A stretch of DNA of 64,000 nt, taken from the NCBI GenBank assembly GCA_021234155.1, contig JAJEKV010000110.1:1892338-1956337 (forward strand). The letters are read 5' to 3'. A model generated the notes under the pieces. The model was given only the letters and a program-made list of their open reading frames with translations. It did no database searches and was not told the origin of the DNA. Origin of the DNA: Isoetes taiwanensis (Eukaryota; Streptophyta; Lycopodiopsida; Isoetales; Isoetaceae). Shown one piece after another: positions 22,662 to 32,011 of this stretch. A program made the position numbers and the translations under genes. Within the stretch, counting starts at the first letter, position 1, and each line of letters starts with the position of its first letter.

Positions 22662-23818
22662 CTAGGGCGCGTCCATAGCGGAAATAGCCGAGCAAAGGCC
22701 CGTGGCATTTTGTAAAAAAATATCCACTATAATATAATATGCCGCCTTTCTAGTCACTTTCGTGGTGTTTGCTTCTTGAATCAGATCCGCTTTTGTTGAT
22801 TGTCGCTTCAGGTGATGAAATGTTTTGAGACGAAAACCATTAACCAATGTAGGTAATGGAGTGTCATCTAACTCGCCAGCTTGGAAAACGTTGGGTCTAA
22901 CCACTTGAACAATTTGATAAGGGCCAAGCCAACTAAAACTTGAGTTTACCCGGAAAATTTTTGTACTGGAATCATAAAGAAGAACCAAATCGCCTTCTTT
23001 GAATGTTTTTGTCTTCGACGCTTGTCATGTAAAAAGATTTTTGCAACCGTTGTCCATGAAGAACACTAATATAAGCATCCCTTCGAAGTTCATCCAACCT
23101 GTTCTAATTGATAGACCCTTTCTTTGAGTGCGCCAGTGGATTATGAGCGAGAGCCTTGAAAAAACGAGTGTTGGAAGGATGTATTCAAACCGGCATGAGA
23201 GTTTCCCGACCATAAACCAATTTAAAAGGAGGTGACCGGTAGCAATCTTGAAACAAGTATTGTAGGCCCAAAGAACAAAGAGGGAAGTTTTGTTTGCCAC
23301 TGTGTGGGAAGCGCCACAAATTTTCTTGAGAATGGTGACCGAGTTTTGTTGGTGCTTTACGCCAACCCATTACCTTGAGGATAGTAAGGTGTGCTCTTGT
23401 GATGATGTATCGTGAGATAATCCGTCGGCTCCTTGATAGTATGATTGATGAAATGGACACCACGATCACCGACCAGCCTCCGGGGCAGCCGAATCGCGCG
23501 GATAATTTGTTGATAGAGGACCCTAGCCGTGTTTTGCCGCGTTGTTGTCCGGAAGTGCACAAGCTTCCGCCCATTTGGTAAGCGAGTCGGTGAGAACTGT
23601 ATCGTAACGGGCAACGGGTGTGCCGCCAGCAGAGGATCTATAGGTCCCACAAAGTCCATTCCCCATTTGGCTTTGAGGGAAGTGGCGTGGCGGCCGGTGT
23701 CAAGGGAAGAGCGCCACGGGCCGTGGGGCGCCCCACGGGCAAGCGCCACACGCGGCGGGCGTGGGCGTGAGCATCTTTGAAGAGCGCGGGCCGGTGTCAC
23801 CATGAAAATGACCACCAC
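22662..23818 (-). pseudogene. Integrase of Ty3 element II, broken
   Basis: The minus strand encodes WGMDFVGPIDP (catalytic-core start), LYQQIIRAIRLPRRLVGDRG (second catalytic Asp region), HHHKSTPYYPQGNGLA (just before the catalytic Glu) and, after shifts, PPFKLVYGRE. It ends in the C-terminal fold VLLYDSSTKIF ... WLGPYQIVQVV ... VNGFRLKTFHHL (22988 to about 22800). At least four frame changes make it non-functional as read. Confidence 0.85.
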
Positions 23819-24252
23819 CTAGCCCTTGATGAGCTTTCGAACAATATCCGGAACTTCATGAGGTAGAACACACGGTCAAGGATGGTGTCCTTACCCTTTT
23901 GTAGAGATGTCCCGCAACCATGGTGTAGTCACGGACCTCTCTCTGGAGAAATTGATGGCGACGGGATTGTCGCTAAGGTGAGAGAGCCGCCTCGCCTTCG
24001 GGTGGAAGAGCACCCGTGAGGGGAGGTATCGCTGAAAATCATGGAACCAATGTGGTGTTGCCGTGACTAAAAAGAGCCGAGCATCGTGAAAGGCGTCTCG
24101 AGACTCCGGTTGAGGGATCATCCGTGTGGATGCGAAAGATAATCCGACTACATGAGATTTGCCGGCCTTTTATGAACAATTTCTTCAAAAAGGAGCAAAT
24201 TCTTGAGAAGAAGGACCCAACGAGCAATGCGCCCGCGGGGTGGACTTGTTGA

Positions 24253-25260
24253 TCAAATAAAGGAGTGCTTGGTGGTCCACAAAGAACTTGATTTGACTGC
24301 CCAAAAGGTAGTGACGGAAGCGTTGGACACAGTAAAAATGAGACCCAAAGCTTCACGCCTGCGGGCGAGAATAGTTGGCGCCGGTAATTGAGTTTTCTGC
24401 CGGGCGAAGCGATTTGGTTTGTCACAGCGATCATATTCTTGAGAAAGAACAGCCCAATAGCAAACGCCGGAGACATCTACATGAACATGAAAGGGCTTGT
24501 CCCATTGAGGAGGAACAAGAACCGGTGCTCGAGTAAGCAAAAGCTTCACCGTTGGAAAGCAAAGATCCGCCCGGGAATTCCAAGCCTGTGTGGATTCTGG
24601 CACCCGTGAGTTTATGAATGGGATCTGCAATGGCCGCTAGTCCGTATGAAGGTGGAGTAATAATTGACCTTACCCGTGAAAGAGCGTGTCTCCTTGATAT
24701 TGGCCGGTGCTTGAGCCTTGAGCACACAACCGATTTTGGCGTGGATCTCGTGGTGATACCGCTTTGGTCGACAACATGGCCTAACCGTAACACCGAGGTG
24801 ATTTAAAAGGTGCATTTCGGGTGATTGAGACTAATGCCGGACTCATCACATTTCTCGAAGACGAGTTCCAATTTATCCAAATGGTCAGCCATGGAACTGT
24901 AGGCAGAGAAGTCATCTTGAAAAATTTGCAAGAAGGGATTTTCCTTCATGAAATCATGAAAAACTGAGAGCATGATGCGTTGAAATGTTGATGGAGAGTT
25001 TGATAATCCAAAAGGAACCACCTTGTAGGCAAAAAAAGTGCCCACCGGGTGGTGAAAGTAGTCTTGAGTTGATCAGATTCTTTGATTGAGATCCTGATTG
25101 TAGCCGTAAAAAACCATCCATGAAGGAGTACATTCATGTCCACCACTTCTTCCAACCCGGTCCGTGAAGGGAAGTGGAAAATGATCACGCCCGTGGCTCG
25201 ACCGAAGTTTCTCTGAGTCCACACGCACGCCGGATCTTACCATTGTGTTTGAGGGCAATG
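24253..25260 (-). pseudogene. Reverse transcriptase and RNase H of Ty3 element II, broken
   Basis: From right to left on the minus strand: DHFPLPF, then SFMDGFYGYNQDLNQRI in shifted frames, then GTFFAYKVVPFGLSNSPSTFQ and FLQIFQDDFSAYSS. In the last, the expected catalytic MDDF/YVDD position reads QDDF. DHLDKLELVFEKC and ISLNHPKCTF follow, all typical of Ty3 RT. RNase H starts with VLVPPQWDKPFHVHVDVSG (about 24520-24580). Frames change several times. Confidence 0.87.
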
Positions 25261-26089
25261 ACGATGGGGCTCACCCATTCGAGAATGTTTGACCTCATAG
25301 ATCAAACCCGCAAACAAAGGAGTTTGTCAATTTCGCCTTGACGACGATCCACGGTAATTAGGGTTGAGCCGTGCATCGCCGTTGCTAAACCGGTCGCGGC
25401 ATCGATTTGGTAGGAATGGTGAGTTCCCCAAGCTTTTGTTGATTCCCCAAGATCTCTCAGAACTCCGTGCTTAAAATGTGTTTGAATTTTTGAATGCCTT
25501 GACGGCCCCTGCTACGATAAGGGGCCGGAAGATTTGGCAAAGAATGCGGACAAGTTGATTGTTGCCCACGCCCACGATCTCGACTTCCGAGTCCGAATAT
25601 GGGGTATTACTTCAAGATCCCCGACAAGGTGTGCGTGAGGTTGGAGCATAACCGGATGCGCGTGGCACTTTGCGCGTGGTGAAAAAGAGGGGTTGCCGCG
25701 TTTCATCCGCCAGAGGTTGCTTCATGACAAACGCGTGTACATCAACAGAGGTGCGGGAGGTTCAAAGATTCAAAAGTGATCAACACGTTGGATTCGATTG
25801 CAAGGAGCCGTAAGGGTCAAGCAAAGCAACCACGTACCGGTCCCGATCAAGAGTCATTTCTCCCCAAGGATCGCGATATTCGGGTAGGATGTCGAGGCGC
25901 ACTCAGCAGTGGAGCCCGAACTTGATAAATATTCTCGAGCTTCTTCGTAAATCGGTTCGAGAGAGGGTTCCGCATGTTCAACGTAAATGATCCCGGCCGC
26001 TTGCAAGTCCATGGTGGCATTGAGGTGACCATCGGTGATGACTAATCGTCCGCGGGCCCAAAGAATGGATACTCTTGGCCCGGCGGAGA

Positions 26090-26340
26090 AAAGGTCGCCG
26101 ACCAACATTTCATAGTCACCGGATCTTCGCAAGCTTTCCAAACTCCAAATTCCATGGGGAAGCGGAGATCACCGATGTTGATGTGAAGAAGAGGTGTGAC
26201 GCCTTTGAGGTCGCGCGGATATGGCCATTAGCCAACTTGATGTCATATGGGGCACGAAAAGAGTTGTGTGATGCCCATTTGTTTGCGGAGTTTATCCGCG
26301 ATGAGATTGACCGCGCTACCTCCATCTATTTGAACATGGT
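26090..26340 (-). pseudogene. Aspartic protease region of Ty3 element II
   Basis: A minus-strand frame reads IDGGSAVNLIADKLRKQMG, matching the active-site loop of retroviral-type aspartic proteases (here Asp-Gly-Gly). It sits between the gag knuckles and RT as expected. The frame is lost within about 30 codons. Confidence 0.65.
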
Positions 26341-26875
26341 TGACTTGCCGATTACCCACCGTGGCATGGACCGGGTGGGTGTAGAGGTAGCCACAGCCCC
26401 AACTAAAAGGGGCTTGGGAGTGGTAAATGGTCCTTGAGAGCGTGATGAAGTTTCAAAATGGTTGCCAAGCTTAAAGGAATTTTGATCTTGGCTAGCTCCT
26501 CTTGGAGTTCTAGAGGCACATGAGAAAAAGGATCCGCCGGTTCTACGGGTGCCGGAGTGCGTGGTAGTGAAGCAAAGAACTTCTTTGAGTAAGTCAACCC
26601 CTGCAGCAATATTGGGATACGCCCGAGAGCGTGGAGGTTGAGATGTGGAAGGTGTATCCCGCCTTTGTTGAGCTGTGGTGGTGGCATGAACATTTGCCAA
26701 TGTGCGCCTTCAAGCCAGCTTTTGCATGCATGAGGTTCAAAATGCTTTGGCTTAACTTTTGGCATGACATGTGGCATGAGCTTCTCCAAGTCGTGCAAAG
26801 TGAACCTTTTTTTCGTCCTCATGAGGAATGGTGTCAACCGCAAAAGGCGGTGTTGCGTGCCATCTCGAATAATGG

Positions 26876-27797
26876 TCAAGGGACGTGATGCCCCGGGTGC
26901 GGCGTGAAACTAAGCCAACCCAATTTGACTACCGGATCAAGGATTAAGTGCCCGAAAAATTTCCTCCAGTGCTTGTTGATCCAAATTGAGGTTGATTTTG
27001 TTGGAGCTGGTTGATAGCGTGATTGCCGAGGCTCTTGGTGGCTTCTTAAGAACCGGGTCGGGCCTTGTTTGCCATTAGCAATCCAGAGTTGGTAAGCCGT
27101 GAGGCGGACCGATGTGGTGATCCGATTTGTGCGTGAAGTCGCGCACTGAACTTGTGGAAGTTGAGGACACGCCGTGGTGGTATGACCCCATTCTTGATGT
27201 TGATAACACCGAAGCTTTAGAAGGATCAAAAGGAGTACGTGGGTTGGATCCCCATTGTTGCTCCTGCCGATAGAGTTGAGTGGGTTGCACGAAGTGGTGG
27301 TGCCGATAGTGTGATTGTTGCCGAGGTGTGGTTTGCACTTGATAAACCATTTTGTTGGCGGAACGGTGTGGGATGAGTGCGAAAGTGCACTCTTCCGCGG
27401 CATGATTGCACATGTTGCATCGCTTGCAATGAGGCGGGCCATTGGTGGAGTTGCACTCATTTGCCAAATGGCCTTGGTATTTGCAAATATGGCACCAGAT
27501 CCGACCAATTGTGGATTGTTGAGAATGTAAATGCCCAGTGGAACCATGGCGGGTGGAATGAACGGGAGCTCTTGAAGAGCCACGGGAGGAAACATTGACC
27601 GAAAGTGATTGACAAGGTCGATAGCCCGCTCCAAAGTCTTGGGACGGTGTATTGCCATGAGTCGAATAGCCGGAGGAAGTCCTTGGAGAAACCGCACCAA
27701 AACGGCTCTGTGTGGGGTACTCCTTGAGCTTACTTAGCGTATCGTGAAGTCGATCCAAGAAAATCCCTGCACTCTGCGGGCTCTTGTTGAAGTTCAT
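26876..27797 (-). pseudogene. Gag of Ty3 element II with two CCHC zinc knuckles
   Basis: Minus-strand frames encode FLQGLPPAIRLMAIHRP and LERAIDLVNHF (capsid end) and, in another frame from 27797, two adjacent knuckles: CHICKYQGHLANEC (27494-27453) and CKRCNMCNHAAEEC (27428-27387), both CX2CX4HX4C. One knuckle is usual; two are less common. The reading frames alternate, so the gene is broken or the sequence has indel errors. The capsid N-terminus and 5' leader are missing. Confidence 0.8.
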
Positions 27798-28013
27798 TGT
27801 GAGATGAGGTGTTCACCATTGCACATAGTAGGGAGGTTGTTACAAGCTAGGTTGAGGTGGATGCAACTGAACGGATTATCCATTTCAACATTAATCATGC
27901 AAACTAAACTTCACATCTTCACACTTTGATCCATCTATAGACATGGAAAATCTATAACATTTTGTTCCTTACAAACTCCATTACAACCACCATAACACAC
28001 GTCCACGACTAAT

Positions 28014-28042
28014 GCCCGGCATCGCCGGGCACACGTTCCTAG
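28014..28042 (+). other. Helitron-like 3' end: GC hairpin followed by CTAG-T
   Basis: GCCCGGC-ATC-GCCGGGC (28014-28030) is a perfect short hairpin followed after eight bases by CTAG and then T, the usual layout of a Helitron 3' terminus. A related hairpin followed by the same ACACGTT occurs in reverse at about 32878-32895. No Helitron 5' end or RepHel protein was found. Confidence 0.35.
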
Positions 28043-28148
28043 TCCTTTTGAAAATCACAACTCAACGTGGTTAATCGATGCAAAATATCGCCTAAAAATG
28101 TAATACATAAACAACTTTGAATTCCCTCAACCGATCATATATATGGCA

Positions 28149-29103
28149 TCATTTCCTTTGAAAACCAAAGATTGCGGGCTCATAGCATTCACATAACTTC
28201 TCAACTGCATGGTGTCTGCTCAGCCACCTTGTTGTTGAAATAGATTCCAGCCTCAAAGTTGAGTAAGCAAGTTCCTCCTCCAATTCCCTTAACATAGCTC
28301 CCCTCTGTGCACTACGTGCAAAATAACTTGCAGCCCCATTAACCAACTTATCAATCTTCTCACACATAGGCTTACAACTCGGTTGTTTAGCTGCAGATTC
28401 TACACACAAATTGGTTCTATGTGCAACACAATGTATGGATGTCATAAAAGGGTTATACTCTTTCAGCCTAGTCGCCACACCTGTTCTGCACCCAGTCATA
28501 ACACTAGCCCCATCTGAACCAAACCCAATCATTCTACTCAACTCCAATTCACCTTCCAAAGCTTCTTAACAATCACAAGTAATATTCGCATCACGCTGTA
28601 ATGACAACAAGCCTAAATATGACATCTTAGGCTGAAAATTATCCAAGTAAGTAACATAAACGATCAGATGTTGCTGCACACTAATATCAGTTGCCTCATC
28701 AACCATTATTCCAAACCAAGGGCTTTTTTTAATGTTCTCTAGCAGATTCTGCAATAAGGATTTGTTGATGCATTTTATAAAATAGCTACAAGCCTTATCA
28801 TCATTATACATCGTTGGAGCATATGATCCACAACTTCTAATAAGATGTAACACAACTTCTAATAAGATGTAACATAGAACCAAACTTTCTATAAGCAAGA
28901 TCTTCCTTACCAATATAATAAGCACATTTCAACAAGGTTAAAACCTCCTCCACTTTTTCTTTCCTCAGTTCCTCCACTTTATGTAACGAATCCTTCCCCT
29001 TTTGTGCTACCCAAGCAGAGTTGCCGGAATTGGCTGGGTTCCTTCTAGTTTTGTGCCATCTAGTTTTGCCATCTGTTGCATCTGGGTCTTCCAGCTGCCG
29101 CAT
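28149..29103 (-). pseudogene. hAT-family transposase pseudogene (ZNF862/DUF4371-like)
   Basis: The minus strand encodes, in two main frames, LRKEKVEEVLTLLKCAYYIG and KEDLAYRKFGSM. FGIMVDEATDISVQQHL follows with the first catalytic-core Asp. After a stop near 28566 come RMIGFGSDGASVMTGCRTGV, IHCVAHRTNLCVESAA and STTRWLSRHHAVEKL. This is the order of the hAT-like transposases related to animal ZNF862 and KIAA1586 proteins. The C-terminal dimerisation region is missing. A 24-bp duplication around 28829-28876 disrupts the frame. No terminal repeats were identified. Confidence 0.8.
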
Positions 29104-29189
29104 CTACTGCAGGATTTGGCATTATCTGGGCCGGATTTTCTCCTGGGTAGCATGGCTCTCGGATCCGGGCTTTGCGAATAGAGTAGAAT

Positions 29190-29275
29190 GGGCCAGAGAG
29201 CCCATGCCTAGGTGGTTACTACTGGTAAAGCGTTTACCAGGGTTCGATTCCCCGGCCAGTGGATCCTCTGTGTAG
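29190..29275 (+). repeat. tRNA-like (SINE-type) sequence with a Pol III B box
   Basis: GGTTCGATTCC at 29241-29251 fits the Pol III B-box consensus exactly, inside a T-arm-like CAGGGTTCGATTCCCCG. About 30 bases upstream is a weak A-box-like stretch (TGCCTAGGTGG). The whole does not fold into a proper tRNA cloverleaf, so this looks like the head of a tRNA-derived SINE. Its tail is not obvious. Confidence 0.4.
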
Positions 29276-29625
29276 CCATGGATCGTGTTCCATGCTTGCT
29301 TTAAATTTCTATTAGGATTGGATTCGATTTCCCCGTGTTATTCAAGCGTTTTATCTCAGTAGGATTGGCGTTCTTATCTCAGCCCGCCTCAGGTGATGTG
29401 CCACAATGGGTTCACTGTAGATTACGTTATCCACGTCATCCAATGGTTTTAATTGTACGTAGTTTATTGCATCCAATGGTTGACTTAAAAAAACAAGAAA
29501 AAGGTTGCACTTAGCGATAATATTATTGCAAATTACATAGTACTTTTGGTAGTTTTCCGTAAAAGGGCAAAAACAAATTTCACTAAGCAGGTCTTTTAGT
29601 GACCTTTTCCTACTTAGGGCAGGAG

Positions 29626-30792
29626 ATGGAACGGCGGATGCAGAGGCAGATGGAACGGCAGAGGAGGAGGCAGGCGGCTTCTCTGGCGATGCGGATAACG
29701 CTTCCGGATGAAATTCTGGAGATGGTGCTTCTCAGAGTGAATTCCATACTCGACGTGGTAAGCTTTTCTCTAACCTCTTGGAAATGGTACCACCTTGTTC
29801 GCTCCACAGCATTCTGGCAACTGCAACCAGCATGCGGCAAAAACTTTGTTCTTTTTTGTTCTTCTTTCTGCCAAGTATGGCAGAAGTTTCTTGTTCCATC
29901 ATCGAGCTGGAACACGTCAGATACGGATTTGATGAAAATGTTCAAACTTGGAGGGAATGTGAATGGTCGAATTGGAGTGATTAATTCTAACGGAATGCTC
30001 TGCTTCTTTCCGTCACTGCATGAATTCTACATCGTCGATCCTGTCAACTTAAGTGTGAAAGCTCATCTTATGGGACCTCCTCAAATTTGTAAAAGTATTA
30101 GAGAGAGATTGCTCTTCAATTATGATTCATTGACAAACAGTTACACTCTGATTGTCCTTTGTGGGTACGACATGGTTTTAGATTATGTATCTACCTCTAC
30201 CAGGGGATGGAGATGGAAATATTATGACCGTCTGAAGGGAATTATAAGGGAGTCTTTTCTGATTCTACACCAGTTTCTCTATTTTTTGATAAAATCAGAG
30301 GAAGAAGGGTTGCAGTTGTGCGCATTTAATCTTTATACCAGGAAAATTGTGCAGAAGAAGGCCAGTTTCATTGAACTGGAGGCCACGAATAGTTTTTCTT
30401 TCTTCCTATTTGGTAATGAGAGGAAGTTGATGTTGCTTGGAGCATCTTCCCTAATGTTACAAGTGTGGACGGTCCATGAAGAGAAGGATGAATATATCTT
30501 CAAATTGCATTCCACTTTTCAGCTAGCTAGGAAACATAAGGGATGCAAGCTTTCATCTGTGCATGGTTTAGTTATTCTGCAATACTGCAAACCTCCTTCT
30601 GTAATAGCCTATTGCCCGTCCACTAGTGAATGGCAATATATTACTAGTCCCCATAAGGAAAATGGCTCTGGATTAGGATGCCAATTTTATGCTCTTGAAA
30701 CGAGCAAAGTATTCCCAAATTATTTTCAACAGCAAGTAGGAATAAAAAAGGCTGAAATGAGCATGGAATTCCTAGGTGCCAGAGACGGATGA
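29626..30792 (+). CDS. F-box protein, single exon, 388 aa
   Basis: F-box proteins are the substrate-binding subunits of SCF ubiquitin ligases and contact SKP1 through the F-box. Here the N-terminus is a Met/Arg/Gln-rich basic stretch. An F-box follows at about residues 25-66 (LPDEILEMVLLRV ... SLTSWKWYHLV ... FWQLQP, with the usual LP start and Trp near the end). The remaining 320 residues hold strand-rich, repeat-like segments (GVINSNGMLCFFPS, LCGYDMVLDY, LCAFNLYTRKIV, LMLQVWTVHEE) that fit a kelch or F-box-associated beta-propeller, as in many plant F-box proteins; the repeats are too diverged to count. The start is the ATG at 29626, since the frame further upstream offers only GTG. It is uninterrupted and ends in TGA at 30790-30792, so it is probably functional. 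Its substrate is unknown. Confidence 0.85.
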   Translation: MERRMQRQMERQRRRQAASLAMRITLPDEILEMVLLRVNSILDVVSFSLTSWKWYHLVRSTAFWQLQPACGKNFVLFCSSFCQVWQKFLVPSSSWNTSDTDLMKMFKLGGNVNGRIGVINSNGMLCFFPSLHEFYIVDPVNLSVKAHLMGPPQICKSIRERLLFNYDSLTNSYTLIVLCGYDMVLDYVSTSTRGWRWKYYDRLKGIIRESFLILHQFLYFLIKSEEEGLQLCAFNLYTRKIVQKKASFIELEATNSFSFFLFGNERKLMLLGASSLMLQVWTVHEEKDEYIFKLHSTFQLARKHKGCKLSSVHGLVILQYCKPPSVIAYCPSTSEWQYITSPHKENGSGLGCQFYALETSKVFPNYFQQQVGIKKAEMSMEFLGARDG

Positions 30793-31107
30793 AATCTATA
30801 ATATTGCTTGGCCTATGGAACAGGTTGTTGTAGCACAGCCTAACAAACATTTTAGTTCATCATTTTTGTTCTATGTCATGTTCATCGTCAAGTTATTTTC
30901 TCATAACCTGCTAGTAGATTAAGCTTCACTTGGAACGCCTAAAATAGGCAGTCCTTTGACAATGGAAAATTACCATAGCCAATGTCCACATCCCTTGGAT
31001 AATCTGAATTTCAGTTTTGCTGGCCTTACTTAATTTGTACTTGATACAAAAAAGCTTGTGCACTTGATCCAGATGTTCAAAAATTTGATTAAAATCTTAA
31101 GTACAGG

Positions 31108-31535
31108 ACATGGAAGGCATTGATTAGCTTAGGAAAGGGTGTAGAAGAATCTGGCCTCCCCTTTGATTCACTGAAGGATGCGACTGCTACCTTCCTTGAG
31201 GTGGATGAAGAAGTGGCCAAATCTGGGCCAGTGAGTCATTATTTGAAATTGTGAAGGAATACTAAGATAATGGCTTGGCCACCCTGGAGTTCTGCAGTGA
31301 AGTGAGCAAATGTATAAGGAGAACAAAAGAGAATCAGATGCTGATTCATTCTGCATTGAGTTTGATTCCTGAAGATAATCCCTCTGAAACTACATGTCAA
31401 CGTGTCTTAGAAGAAATGCATCTTTTTATACAAGCTGGAGACCCATTTTCAGAATCATTTATAGATAAGTTTCAGACTGTGTATCGGTTAAATGTGTCAA
31501 GAATAATTTTGCTGCAACCTGTGTTGGCCTGTTGA
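31108..31535 (+). pseudogene. UPF0496 (AT14A-like, DUF677) family pseudogene
   Basis: The plus strand reads WKALISLGKGVEESGLPFDS and ATFLEVDEEVAKSG. After a one-base shift it reads SLFEIVKEY, an in-frame TAA, then DNGLATLEFCSEVSKCIRRT and SALSLIPED. The last parts are RVLEEMHLFIQAGDPFSE and FQTVYRLN. The NSLxTLEFC ... and AGDPFxExF blocks are hallmarks of the plant UPF0496 family, membrane-associated proteins of uncertain role related to Arabidopsis At14a. The C-terminal membrane segments are absent. One shift and one stop show it is broken, or that a start-side exon structure is being missed. It lies 300 bases after the F-box gene on the same strand. Confidence 0.65.
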
Positions 31536-31881
31536 TTTGCACACTGGTTGCAGCTGTAATAATGAATTACTCGCTATTAAATCTGCCCAAAAATCCACGC
31601 CAAATCACTGAAAACCTCTAAGGACAAAATGCTTAATGCATATGCCAGGTATACAAGCAGGAATTGTGGTGGAAAAGATGCGATCAACATCAAAAGATCC
31701 CAGAAATATAACAGAGTCTACCGATAAAAGTTACCCCTTAAGATTGCTTCCTCCAAAAGCCGAGCTCACTAGATGTTACCATTATGGAAGGCCTTCCAAG
31801 CATCCTTTACTTCTAGAGCTAAAAAAGCTTAAATCAACAGCAAATGGGCTAACTCTGCTCTCCAATTGTTGTGGCAGGTGT
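31536..31881. other. No supported gene; short ORF 31636-31899 unassigned
   Basis: A plus-strand ORF of 87 codons begins MHMPGIQAGIVVEKM but has no family I recognise. It may be a fragment of sequence downstream of the UPF0496 pseudogene. It runs into the 130-bp dispersed repeat. Confidence 0.4.
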
Positions 31882-32011
31882 TACACCAAAGTAGCCTAAC
31901 TACTTAGAGGGCTAACCCTCACCTCGAGCAGATTATGTGATATGTGAATGTAAAATGCCAATAGAAATCAATAATAGCTACCATGAAAACCAATTCAATC
32001 ACAATCGATGA
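31882..32011 (-). repeat. 130-bp dispersed repeat, copy 2 (inverted partner at 2486-2615)
   Basis: Reverse complement of 2486-2615 with one mismatch that I can find. The flanks on both sides differ completely from those of copy 1, so the borders are sharp. It is unrelated to the neighbouring pseudogene. Confidence 0.85.

Larger units (their letters stand above)
18844..27850 (-). mobile_element. Ty3 (gypsy) retrotransposon II with extra 3' ORF, 5' LTR missing, broken
   Basis: On the minus strand the order from right to left is gag, protease, reverse transcriptase, RNase H, integrase, a further long ORF, then polypurine tract and LTR. This is the Ty3 order, and the extra ORF after integrase is a feature of Tat-type plant elements. 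Every domain is split by shifts and stops. The base composition is markedly more GC-rich than the flanks. The 5' LTR and primer site are absent; sequence beyond about 27850 is unrelated. Domain details are in the separate entries. Confidence 0.85.

Noticed and set aside
29190-29275. A functional tRNA gene
   Set aside because: The T arm and B box fit, but acceptor and D arms do not pair and the A box is poor.
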